Below, in pieces: positions 11,007 to 20,421 of a DNA stretch of 64,000 bases; within the stretch, counting starts at the first letter, position 1, and every line of letters starts with the position of its first letter. Below the pieces are notes generated by a model that did no database searches, had not been told where the DNA came from, and worked only from the letters and a program-made list of their open reading frames with translations. Origin of the DNA: CAZGIF01 sp964526045 (GTDB lineage: Bacteria > Patescibacteriota > Gracilibacteria > Absconditabacterales > Absconditicoccaceae); contig CAZGIF010000007.1 in assembly GCA_964526045.1 (NCBI GenBank), positions 1 to 64,000 on the forward strand, in the 5' to 3' direction. The position numbers were made by a program, and so were the translations under genes.

Positions 11007-11794
11007 TATGATACAGTAAATGAAAATGGAAAAAAGGAACTAGTTTTTTCTTGATTTTGTTCTGTAAAGACTATCATGCAATAGAGTTTTTTTTGTCATG
11101 GAAAGTCTAGTAATGTATTTTCTTCTCAAATATCCAAGGTTCAAACTACATTTGTGATACTATTTGCTTTGATGAGTTCTCATTGCATACCAAGAGGGTA
11201 GACATAGTCTTTGTTTGCAACTGTTGCAAAGCAATACACATCTTCAATATCTGTGTGTGCTTTACTGTCAAAGTTTCTAATACTGACTTCAATTGTTAGT
11301 TTTGTATCATATAATCATGCTTTCATTTCACCATACAAAGAAACATCATGAACAACTAATCCTTGTTGTATTGTGTTAAAATATGTTTTGGTAAATAATT
11401 CTTTAATAGCTCATTTTATTTTAGAATTTGCTTGGACTTCTCATTTGTATAGATTTGTTAGATAATTCATATAGTCTAGTAAAAATATATTTTGTGGAGT
11501 AAGTTGTTTTTGTGAGAATAATCATTTTTTGATCGTTTGTAGTTGGATGAGAAATTTATTGATTGCAAATATGTGATCTTGTTGAGATTCTGATGCTTGT
11601 TCTTGTTTGTTTCGAACGCCATATAACATTGTGTTAATTCACTGCATTTGTTTTCGGTATTTTGGACATGTATCAATATAAACGTCATCGACAAAAAGGC
11701 AGTTTTGTTCCAAACTAGAAGGTTTTTCTTGAGAAAATAAGACAAGAGGAATACAAAATAGTACACCAATAATGAGATATATTTTTTGTTTCAT
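11006..11794 (-). CDS. Exported hypothetical protein
   Basis: A 262-aa protein with a clear signal peptide (MKQKIYLIIGVLFCIPLVLFSQ). The mature part holds a helical region (KYRKQMQGINTMLYGVRNKQE) and then a beta-rich C-terminal domain with pairs of strands such as LYDTKLTIEVSIRNFD. It ends LYCMIVFTEQNQE...FTVS. No family recognised. It shares a TAATG overlap with the downstream 114-aa gene, so the pair forms a two-gene operon, perhaps a cell-envelope protein and its cytoplasmic partner. Confidence 0.7.
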
Positions 11795-11887
11795 ACATGC
11801 ATCTATACATAAAAGCTATTGCATGTATAGTCCTTTTGTCTAAAAAAATCAATAGATCCACCAAAATTTTTTGTTTGATTATTGATA

Positions 11888-12703
11888 ATGTCTATATCTC
11901 CAAGAACATATTTACCTCAACTCAAAACAATTCGTACGTTTCAGTCGACAATATTTTCTCGATATGAAGAATACCAAAGATCTTTTCCCCGAAGAGAAGA
12001 GCCTACTCCATATAATGTGTTTTTGTCAGAGATTATGTCTCAACAAACACAAGTTGCTAGAGTAGTACCAAAGTTCCTTACATTCAAAAAAAAAGTACCT
12101 GACTTTGTTTCACTATCTCAACTAGATAATAAGACACTCTTGTCATTGCGGTCAGGATTGTGATTTAACGCAAGAGCACTCCGCATGCAACAATCAGCGA
12201 CTATCATTGCGCAAAAATATAACTCAATCGTTCCAAAAGATCAGCAAGTACTTCTTTGATTGCCTTGAATTTGACCTTATACATCTGCTGCAATATTGGC
12301 GTTTGCCTATAATATTGATGTTCCTGTTGTGGATATAAACATAAAAAGAGTTCTTATTCATAGTTTTTGACTTACAAAAGACTTGTCTGACCGCGATGTT
12401 ACTGCTTTGGCAGCTGCGTGTGTACCAACATGACAGTCTCGTGATCGACATAATGCGCTTATGGATTATGGGGCATTGGTACTTACATGATCCAAAACAT
12501 GAATAACGTCTACAAAACAGTCAAAGTTTGTATGATCTAAAAGACAAGTAAGGTGAAACATTCTCAAATATCTGGTTGCTCATTGATCGACAGATGTAGA
12601 CAAGCTACAAAAGTTATATCCTCACAAAGAATTTGATGCAATTGTGATGTGATTAGAAAAAGAATGATTTATTGTTCGCAAAGAGAATATATTGGCGTTG
12701 TAG
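11888..12703 (+). CDS. mutY: MutY-like A/G-specific adenine glycosylase without FeS cluster
   Basis: A 271-aa HhH-GPD DNA glycosylase. The catalytic Glu (E48) lies in FLSEIMSQQTQVARV, the helix-hairpin-helix is LLGLPGIGPYTSAAILAFA, and the catalytic Asp (about D151) is in VPVVDINIKRVL, the MutY-type arrangement. It ends ALMDYGALVLTGSKTG. The four-Cys FeS loop that normally follows (C-x6-C-x2-C-x5-C) is absent: only GITSTKQSKF is seen there. The usual C-terminal 8-oxoG-recognition NUDIX-like domain is also missing. It would remove adenine opposite 8-oxoguanine, if active. Confidence 0.87.
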
Positions 12704-12730
12704 GATACTTTTTTATATATTTTATGCTCT

Positions 12731-13318
12731 ATGTTTTCTACTATCTCAACAATGTTTTTTGATCTCATGCAGTTTGATTGATTTACACGAAGCAAAATAC
12801 GATTTCTTTTGTTGTTACTCGTTCCATGAATGGTAGCCAATGCAGTTCCTGTTTTATTGAGGTATGTTCCGTATTTGGGAATGCCAATTCATACAAGACT
12901 TTTTGGTAAAAATAAGACACGACGTTGATTTTTGGGAGCGGTGTTATTTGGTACTCTGACTATGATGGTGTTGTTTTTGACGTGAATTATCAGTCAGTCT
13001 AGTTTTTTTGTGTATTTGTATGGTGAGTCATTTGGTTCTTTATGAGATATTGTTGGTTTGGGTATAGTTGTTTCTGCTAGTGCTATTTTGTGAGATTTGA
13101 TAGAATCGTTTATCAAAAGAAGACGTAATATTGCAAGTTGAGATGCTTTTGTACCTCGAGACCAAATTGATTACATTATTTGAATTATACTGTGAACTAC
13201 GTTGTATTATGAGTGGACAGGAGTAGACATGTTGTTTGTTTTGCTAGTATGATGATTAATGAGTTTTTTCGCACATTTTAGTTCATATCTTATGGGTATT
13301 ATAGACACCAAAAAGTAA
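12731..13318 (+). CDS. CDP-archaeol synthase (CarS)-like cytidylyltransferase
   Basis: A 195-aa polytopic membrane protein of the CarS/CDP-diglyceride synthase group. Landmarks are GMVANAVPVLLRY near the N-terminus, KTRRGFLGAVLFG in the first third, and the C-terminal signature ILGDLIESFIKRRRNI with FVPRDQIDYI. It would activate a lipid or phosphatidate with CTP. The next gene, convergent, is a CDP-alcohol phosphatidyltransferase that would use such a product. It starts 27 bp after the mutY-like gene. Confidence 0.85.
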
Positions 13319-13320
13319 GA

Positions 13321-13854
13321 CTATGTCTTTTTTATTATTCGTGATATGTCTGGCTTTTTGACTTTGAATGTTGCAATCATACATCCTCACATACATGCCA
13401 TACATGCTATAATTACAAATTCATTGTGCATAGAAAAAAATAAAATAATACTTACTCGAATAGCATTTGCAGTAGTAGGTATTCATTCGAAATATTCAAC
13501 TTTTTTGTTGTTTTGTTCTATACTTACATTATAACGTCCAAGTCTTCGTGCACTACAGCACACAAACCAAAGACTTACTATTCAAAACAAGAATGTAATT
13601 TCTTGTCATAAAAATCCATATAATATACATACTGGTGCGATTCAAAAACACAAAAAATCTGCCAAAGAATCAAGTTGTTTTCAGATGTTTGATTCTTGTT
13701 TAAAATATCTAGCAACGTGTCAATCCAAAAAGTCTCACATCATAGCTAGAAGTAACGATCACGCACTTCGTACATACAATCATTCAAGTCATAGCCGAAT
13801 TGAGATCAATCAAAAACATATATTTCAAAGAGTAATTATATTTGCTCGCGTCAT
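13321..13854 (-). CDS. CDP-alcohol phosphatidyltransferase (PssA-like)
   Basis: A 177-aa integral membrane enzyme with the complete CDP-alcohol phosphotransferase motif: D44-G-x2-A-R, then G58, D62 and D66 (from GDFLDGHVARYFKQ through LDSLADF). The following FGIAPVCILYGF is typical of phosphatidylserine synthase type II. About five hydrophobic segments can be seen. It would transfer the phosphatidyl group from a CDP-lipid to an alcohol such as serine. It ends 2 bp from the end of the CarS-like gene, so the two overlap at their terminators and probably serve one phospholipid route. Confidence 0.88.
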
Positions 13855-14052
13855 TTTTTGGTTTATTGAGATAAAATTGTGTTTCTAATTGCTAGTATAC
13901 TTTCTCAATCAGTTACATGTTGTCATATGCAACTATATCTACAGACTCATCAAATACAATCATATATGAAATTTTGGTCAGATAAACTCTTTTATACTGG
14001 TGTTTATAAAAAATGCAAACAGAATGCTTATTGCCTTTATGTATATGTACTA

Positions 14053-14067
14053 AATTATTTTGTTTTG
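14053..14067. repeat. Left direct repeat (target-site duplication) of the insertion sequence
   Basis: The 15-bp run AATTATTTTGTTTTG (16 bp if the preceding A is counted) abuts the left IS end and recurs exactly at 15741-15755. The rest of 13855-14052 carries no convincing gene. Confidence 0.85.
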
Positions 14068-15740
14068 TGTAACAGCTAAGTAGAAATGTCCGCTTTTTAG
14101 CAAAGTAGAAATGTCCGGTTTCGGACATTTTTTCGTAGTCGTCTATTTATGAGTATTTTCCTAAACAGAACTTATTTAGCCTATATAATACTTATTTTCT
14201 TTTTTTAGTCGAGTGTTTTTTTGTCATTCGATATGAAGTTTATAAAGAAACTGGAATATCGCTATACTGTACAAGATGCCGTTCTTCTTGAGGCTTCTTT
14301 ATGTAAATCGCTTCATACTAGCCCTTCTTCTTGTAGTTGCATTTTAAAGTAATTATATCTTTTTTGCATTTTTTTTGAATTGTCATATCTTTCTTTGTCT
14401 CTTTTTTCTTTTTGTTTTCTTTTCGCTTCACTCTCTTTGGTATCTATTTCAGATACTATACGTAACGAGACTGGTTTATACTTAAGTTTTTCATGTTTTA
14501 CTTCATTGCCTCTAAATAGTATTCTCATTATTCAATTAAATTGTTCTTCTATCTCTACTCTTAATTTTGGATAAAATCATATCTTTCCTTTGTATAACTG
14601 ATAATATTCGGATTTATACGATATTGTGTAATCATTTGCTATCACCCTATTGCTATGTAGTGAGAAAATCCAATCTAATTGATTATTTTCTTCTTGAGTC
14701 AATTCTCTGTGTAAATCTAAACTTCAATTTGCTTCTTTTCAAAACTTCTCATTGAATAATGGCACAAATTCTTCTTCTAAATATTTATTTGCACTTTTTA
14801 CATCATTAATCCCTAGTAATCTCATTTCTTTTATTAACCTATCTTGTAAGGTTTTGTTCTTTACTTCAACTCTTCATTTTGCTTGCGGTGAATGTGCTGA
14901 TATTAATTTAATTCATACTTTAGCACAGCTTTTTCAAAATTCTGTTGGCGTATCGGGTTCATATGTTGCCTTATTATAGTTACTTTTATACGTACTAAAC
15001 TTATCTAAATATATCTCTCTTGGCGCTCAGTACTTGCGTATATACTCTTTTCGAAAGACAAATACTGCCTTTTTTCATTCATTATCATCAAACTTTGCAT
15101 ACATTATTTTACTCGTCGCATCATCTACAGCTAACAATAAACAATCAACTTCTCAGCCATTTCTTTCTTCAAATCGCTTGTGATACGAACCATCAAATTG
15201 AATCATAGCTCACTGATTCGCTCTTCTTAGTCTTTTAATATATTGTTTGTAGTTTTTTCTCTCTTTTATTTGTCGAATACCTATTTTTCACATTATCCTT
15301 CTTACGGTTTCTACAGAAATCTTTATGTTGTGTATTTCTTCAAGTTTTTCTGTCATTAACGTTGGTCAAAAGTCGTAATATTGAGGTTCTAAACATATAG
15401 TTTCTATCTTTTTCTGCTTCTTTTCTGCTAATCTTCTATTTGATATTGTACCTCTTCATTGATGAATTAATCATTTTTCTCCATATTGTTGATAATTCTT
15501 CAAAATTCTTCTGAAGTGCCTTTCTCATACATCAATTATCTTGGCTGCTTCTTTTTGGGTTTTTATTTTTTTGTCTATATATCCTTGCAGTATTTTTCAT
15601 CTATCTATCTCTTTTTGAGTCATCTGTAAATATTCGGTCATATATATAAAATTTAAGAGATAAATACCTTCTCTCTATTATACTTACAAACCGGACATTT
15701 CTATTTTGGAGAAACCGGACATTTTCATGTTGGTCCTACA
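14068..15740 (-). mobile_element. ISNCY/IS1202-like insertion sequence
   Basis: A 1673-bp element with TGTA...TACA ends. The two termini match as inverted repeats: TGTA, 12 variable bases, AAATGTCCG, then about 13 bases and a second copy, AGAAATGTCCGGTTT. So each end carries two spaced copies of a probable transposase-binding site. It encodes a single transposase on the minus strand and is flanked by 15-bp direct repeats. Long direct repeats and a DDE transposase of this type are, from memory, features of the IS1202/ISTde1-like group. Confidence 0.88.
14262..15641 (-). CDS. ISNCY-family DDE transposase
   Basis: A 459-aa transposase. N-terminal helix-turn-helix: TQKEAAKIIDVGERHFRRIL, then GLIHQGRGTISNRR, typical of the ISNCY (ISDol1/IS1202) group. 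The RNase H-like core has the catalytic carboxylates in AMIQFDGSYHKRFEE (D1), EIYLDKFSTYK (D2) and SPQAKGRVEVKNKTLQDRL (E). The C-terminus is very basic (Lys/Arg-rich, residues about 410-440). Stop TAG at 14262. Several glycines, including three near the catalytic Asp and Glu, are TGA-encoded, so the element is adapted to this host's code. The frame is intact and the copy may be active. Confidence 0.92.
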
Positions 15741-15755
15741 AATTATTTTGTTTTG
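15741..15755. repeat. Right direct repeat of the insertion sequence
   Basis: Exact copy of 14053-14067. Its last bases overlap the predicted -35 region of ssrA, so duplication of the target kept that promoter element intact. Confidence 0.85.
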
Positions 15756-15782
15756 GTTGTATTCGGTTGGCAAAAATATAAA
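15753..15782 (+). promoter_or_regulatory. Predicted ssrA promoter
   Basis: TTGGTT (15753-15758), an 18-bp spacer and TATAAA (15777-15782) lie upstream of the tmRNA 5' end at 15793. The IS ends at 15740, only 12 bp before the -35 box. Confidence 0.55.
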
Positions 15783-15792
15783 CTGACTGTAT

Positions 15793-16181
15793 GGGGATGT
15801 TCTTGGCTTCGATATAAGGGATTCATACTTACCATGTGCCATTGCTCGATGAGTGTACCGAGGATAAAATAATCACTCACGCAATCAATGCAAAATCTAC
15901 TAAAACTATCTCTAGCTTAAGAGCAAGATTCGCTTACGCGGCTGCTTAGTTAGAGCCGACATCGTTCGGAAAACAACCTTGTGCATGATTTCTCCACAAA
16001 TTGTAGAGGTGTAAACGAAGGAGACTAAGTGTGTCTTGAGATCTAAAATAAGCGAGTTTGTTTGTGAGCAGACCTGACGCCTTGATCTAGACCTAAAAGA
16101 CTTTGGCAATTTCTCATAAACTATGATGGTAGATCATGTTAGTATGCCTTGTAGACACGGGTTCGAATCCCGTCATCTCCA
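15793..16181 (+). ncRNA. ssrA: tmRNA (transfer-messenger RNA)
   Basis: tmRNA rescues stalled ribosomes and tags the unfinished protein. The 5' end GGGGATG pairs with CATCTCC at 16174-16180 to form the acceptor stem, with A16181 as discriminator. The T-arm is GGGTTCGAATCCC at 16159-16171. The 5' part continues TTCTTGGCTTCGA, as in most tmRNAs. The tag frame probably resumes at GCA 15881 and ends with TAG at 15947, encoding 22 residues that finish RFAYAAA, a hydrophobic protease-recognition end. The tag uses no UGA codon. The CCA end is not encoded. Confidence 0.95.
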
Positions 16182-16260
16182 AAATTTGAATTATATATTA
16201 TATAATATAAGAAAAACTTCGTCATCAGAAATTTCGTTTATTTGTTTATAAAATTTTGAC

Positions 16261-16926
16261 ATGAAAAAGGTTATAATTTTTTGTTGTATTTTTCTCTCGG
16301 CAACGATCTTTATAGGTTGTAGTGATAAAAATACATCTACAGAAGAAATAGTATGAGACGTAGAAATTCCATATCAATTAGATTTGTCATCTGTTGCATA
16401 TACTCCTGTAACTCCAGCTGATACTATTACAGTACAGTGAAAAGCTATAACAGTTGAAAATCGTTTGGAAATTTGAGATACAATAACAGATGTCGCTTTG
16501 GATCTACCTGTCTGAGAATTTGATCAAATCGAAACAACTACTGTATGAGCACTTACATGATATACTGTCATATATTCAGTTCCATCATTGGATACTCCTG
16601 TCTGTACATTGCAGACAAGACAAATTGATCTAGCATGAAAAGAACGACCTCTCCATAATTTTGTCATAGTGTCTCATGATACTCCTTTTGCTCTCAAGCG
16701 TTTCTCTACAGATAATAAGATATATAATGCCAAACCATTATCTGATAGTCGTAGAAAAGAATTTGCTCTAAGTAATGGATTATATATGAACGAATATAAT
16801 TTGATGGCCCGTGCTATAATTATTGTTGATGATAATCTAGAAGTTTTGTATGTTGACTATGCCGATGAAGTTACAGATGCTGTTGATTTGCTAAATGCAT
16901 TTGCTTTTTTGAAAGAGTTGCCGTAG
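16261..16926 (+). CDS. tpx: Lipoprotein thiol peroxidase (Tpx-like), resolving Cys replaced by Ser
   Basis: A 221-aa protein with a lipoprotein signal peptide (basic start, hydrophobic core, lipobox FIGC with C20), so it should be anchored outside the membrane. The rest is a thiol peroxidase of the peroxiredoxin superfamily: TVQGKAITVENRLEIGD, then the active-site run SVPSLDTPVC115TLQTR. In atypical 2-Cys Tpx the resolving Cys lies 34 residues on (C61/C95 in E. coli); here that position is S149 in PFALKRFSTDN. It therefore looks like a 1-Cys enzyme needing an external thiol. It follows ssrA by 80 bp. Confidence 0.88.
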
Positions 16927-17029
16927 ATATTAGAAGTTTTTTACTTCAACTATCTAGGTTTAGAAAAATAGAGATATTCGACAAAGAGAGATGTGGATAG
17001 AAATATCTGTTTAGTCAGATAAGTTTTTT

Positions 17030-18409
17030 TTATCAAAATAATTGTCCTAGTGATTGAGCTGATAGTAATTTTTTATATGTACAATATCTTGGTCATTGTG
17101 GTTTCAGATGCTTATTTCCATCCAGTCAAATAGAGACTTTTAATTTATGAATAGAGCTAAAATATACTATATATTTATCAGTGTCATTATATTTCTCTAT
17201 ACTTTGTATTTTTCAATAGTGTGTTATTTGAGAAATAGGAGCCACTTGATATATTGCCAAATACTTAATTGAGTCAATCTTATCTTTACTAATTCTGATA
17301 GCCCATCGAGCTTTTTTTTCTAAAAAAGCAGATTTAAAACCATCTTCTTTTGCTGCACATACTAATGTATCTATAACTCATTGTTCACTACTAACTGAAT
17401 TTGTTATTATATCTGTATTTTCTTCTCATAATATTCAATCAGTAATTTCAAATTGTTCTTCAATATTATATTCTATTTTTCTACGAATTGAAAAAATATC
17501 TTTGTAACTTGGATCAAGATTATCGTAATGAGTAAGTATTATTGATGCTAAGTCATATCCATCAACGAGTTTTATTGGCTTTAGTCATTCTTCTGTTGAA
17601 CATTCAATAGCCGGTCATGTAAATGATGAAGTAGTAATAATACATCAATGTTCATCTGTTTTTAGTGTTCATCTTAGTTGTAATACAACATCATTGCTTA
17701 TTTTTTGGGATTCATACCTTTTGGCTTGAATTTTTAACTGAATATTAGCTAATCAATCAGCATGTAATATTCCAACAATATCAACTCCCTTATCTCAAAC
17801 ATAAGGAGTCTCCTCAGCCTCAAATCAAATAAGAGTAAGTAGGTGCTTTATAAATATTTCAAATTCTTTTCAATCAAATTGTAACAAACCGTCAATAATA
17901 CAATCTCTTACTCTCTGTGGCTTGTCTGCAGGTGTGTAATCGGACCCATCAATTAGGTTTTGTAATTCTTCTCAATATTTGTTCAAACTAAATATTGTTA
18001 AAGTTGCTCACAATGAATAACTTAGGTTTGTACTCATATCTCATTTTCTAATTATTTCAGAGAACCATGATATTTTTCTTCTATGTTTGTAATTTGTTAG
18101 TTCTTCGGAGTCATTATCAAAAAAATATTCTCAAGCTTTTCATACAAGATATTCTCAATCACCCAGTGGGCTAATGACTATATCTCACGTCTGAATCTCA
18201 TTCGAGAAACGATACATCTGTCACGCTTGTATTCAAATTTTATTGTTGCTTATTTCACTATTAAATGTTTCTTTCAAACTCTCAACACTTTCATATTGAG
18301 AGAGATCTCCTGTATTGTATTCTTTGAATGAAATTGCTATCAAACCAGATTTTTTTGATCGATCAATAAATTTTGATCACGATCACATACGAACTAAATA
18401 ATATCACAT
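17030..18409 (-). CDS. Mrr-type restriction endonuclease with N-terminal recognition domain
   Basis: A 459-aa protein. Residues 1-100 (MGYYLVRMGSGSKFIDRSKK, ISFKEYNTGDLS, GDIVISPLGDGEYLVG) resemble the PUA/EVE-like or Mrr N-terminal modules that read modified DNA. Residues about 180-265 form an Mrr-type PD-(D/E)XK nuclease: FEIFIKHLLTLIGFEAEET, D210 in GDKGVDIVGI, and Q228-A-K230 in IQLKIQAKRY. The unusual Q in place of D/E is typical of Mrr. The C-terminal third is unassigned. It lies downstream of hsdM on the same strand, at the end of the restriction island. The second ATG (18388) is an alternative start. Confidence 0.85.
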
Positions 18410-18413
18410 ACAA

Positions 18414-18533
18414 TTATATGTTTAAATAAAGAGATTTCATGTTTTTTATAGATTCATGGATACAAGGAATATAATTACTAACCATAGTTTCATTATTTTT
18501 CTTGCCAAAATGTTGTTTGTTGTCAAATATCAT
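18414..18533 (-). CDS. Possible small protein between hsdM and the Mrr gene
   Basis: A 39-aa open frame (starts MIFDNKQHF) fills most of the 138-bp gap between hsdM and the Mrr-type gene, on the same strand. It has no recognisable motif and could be chance. Confidence 0.25.
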   Translation of the reverse strand: MIFDNKQHFGKKNNETMVSNYIPCIHESIKNMKSLYLNI

Positions 18534-18547
18534 AACTTTTTGATAAT

Positions 18548-20077
18548 CTATATTTTCTTTTCCAGTTCATCCATACCCTGAATGATTTCATTTTCTAATT
18601 TTCTTATATTAGCGATCAGTACCTTGGGATCTTGATAGACAGCTGATTCATACACTATTTTCTTGTATTTTGAAATACTTAGATCGTATTTGTTTTCTAC
18701 AATTTCATCTTTTTTCACCCAAAACCATTTATCGTTTTTGCCTGGCTCTTGATCTAGTTTTTTTCCTAATACTATTTCTTTGTATTTCTCTATCAGATCT
18801 GGAATGTCATTATCAGAAATCTCGTTTCTCTTATCATCTAAACTATATCAATCTGCTTGGAGATCATAAAACCACACTTTGTTGGTTTCGTCTCATTTTG
18901 TAAAAATCAAAATAGCCGTACTAACTCCAGCATAAGGCTTGAAGACTCAACTAGGCAAAGAGATGACAGCACGTAATCCTGTATTTTCTACTAACAATTC
19001 TCTGATCTTTCTATGAGCATTTGACGAACCAAAAAGAACACCGTCAGGTATAATGACTCCACATTTTCATCAGATCATTAATTTCTGATAGATTAGTTCC
19101 AAGAAAAGAAGTTCTGTTTTTTTTGTAGACAAAGTAAACTCATCATGAATATCACTTGCATCAATACTTCACTTGAAAGGAGGATTTGCCAAAATCACAT
19201 CAAATTCAGGACTATGGTCGTATCATTTTCATAACGTATCTGTGTATTTTACATTTGGGTTCGTTATTCCATGCATAATTCAGTTCATCGATGCGATTCT
19301 CACCATCGTACTATCAAAATCATATCAGTTGAGTGCTTCTGTTTTTAGCTTCTTTCGATCGTCCTCACTCAATAAGTTGGCAGAATAATGTTCTGTACCA
19401 TAATCATCTTTTATTATTCCATCTTTGCTTGTGTTTTGTTTGATAATATATTTGTATGAATCAATAAGAAATCCAGCAGTTCCACAAGAAGGATCACAGA
19501 TCTTATCATGTATCGTAGGATTTATGATTTCGACCATTGCCTGTATGATATGCCTTGGTGTTCTAAATTGTCAACTTTTACCAGCAGTTGAGAGTTCTCC
19601 AAGCAAGTATTCGTAAATATCTCCAGATGTGTCATCGTTTTGTTCTGTGATATGCAAGTTTTCTATTATCTTGACGGCAGTCACCAGCATACTTGGTTTT
19701 GGGATAAGAAACGAAGCATCTTTTAGGCTTCATGCAAATCCATCTCCATTATCAAGATTCTTGATAAAAGTAAAAACAACATCTCTCACAAAAGGAAACA
19801 TCTCTTCTGGTATGAGTTGCGATCGATGAGATCGTCTCATTTTTTCTTTGTCATATGTTTTATTGTTGATTTCAATTTCTCCCGCAAACTGAGAAGTATA
19901 TACAAAGCTAGAAAGTCTTTTTGCTTTGAGGATTCCTTGTTTATCTAACTCATCTAGTCTTTTCATAAAGATAAGATAAGAAATTTGTTCTATTGCAGTC
20001 AACGGATTTGAGATCCCTCCAGATCGGAAAGTATTTCGTAGTTCGTTGATTTGTGATTTAAGTTGTGGATCGAGCAT
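18548..20077 (-). CDS. hsdM: Type I restriction-modification methyltransferase subunit
   Basis: A 509-aa N6-adenine methyltransferase. The N-terminal helical domain (MLDPQLKSQINELRNTFRSG, SYLIFMKRLDELD) is typical of HsdM. SAM motif I is ICDPSCGTAGFLIDS at about residue 193. The catalytic motif IV is LANPPFKG at about residue 296. The C-terminal region has FYDLQADGYSLDDKRNEIS. It methylates the host's recognition site and forms M2S with HsdS. It is separated from hsdS by a nuclease gene and a 344-bp spacer carrying a predicted small RNA. Confidence 0.95.
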
Positions 20078-20107
20078 ATGATTAATAGTTACTTGCTAAA
20101 ATTATAT

Positions 20108-20136
20108 TTGCTTTTTTATACTATATTCATTATAAT
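20108..20136 (+). promoter_or_regulatory. Predicted promoter of a candidate small RNA
   Basis: TTGCTT (20108-20113), an exact 17-bp spacer and TATAAT (20131-20136) in a gene-free stretch, on the strand opposite to the flanking restriction genes. Confidence 0.5.
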
Positions 20137-20173
20137 AACATTATCATCAATTTGGTGATTGAAACAGGGAGAT

Positions 20174-20194
20174 ATGCCATATGCCATATGCCAT
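20174..20194. repeat. Three tandem copies of a 7-bp unit
   Basis: ATGCCAT repeated three times without spacing, running into the palindrome GCCATATGGC (20190-20199). Too short and unspaced to be a CRISPR array. Confidence 0.8.
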
Positions 20195-20227
20195 ATGGCT
20201 TATCTGTTGCCGGAGCTTTCTTATTGA

Positions 20228-20255
20228 ATTCTTGAGCTTATCAAGAATTTTTTTC
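20228..20255 (+). terminator. Rho-independent terminator of the candidate small RNA
   Basis: Stem 20228-20235 with 20241-20248 (8 bp, perfect), 5-nt loop, followed by seven T on the plus strand. No plus-strand gene precedes it within several kb. Confidence 0.65.
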
Positions 20256-20421
20256 TTATTAAAGAATTTGGTGCTTCGTTAAACTAAATGATAGTTAAGT
20301 GATTTTAGTAGTTGATTGAGCATATTATACACCGCTATGAAAATAAAATATTTTAAAGATTAGTTATTTACTGCCATTACTCTTCATTGTGAGTTTATTA
20401 TCATAGCCTATGATAATAAAA

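Larger units (their letters stand above)
20143..20255 (+). ncRNA. Candidate small RNA in the restriction island
   Basis: A near-consensus promoter (20108-20136) and a perfect 8-bp terminator hairpin with a T-run (20228-20255) bracket about 110 nt with no open frame. Inside are a short hairpin near the 5' end, three copies of ATGCCAT at 20174-20194 and a palindrome at 20190-20199. It is antisense to, and directly upstream of, hsdM, so it could regulate that gene. This is inference from signals only. Confidence 0.42.

Noticed and set aside
13913..14128. 71-aa minus-strand frame at the left IS end
   Set aside because: It spans the IS border and terminal repeats, has no protein-like character and no homology signal.
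20174..20194. Possible CRISPR-like repeat array
   Set aside because: Three 7-bp units with no spacers; simple tandem repeat.
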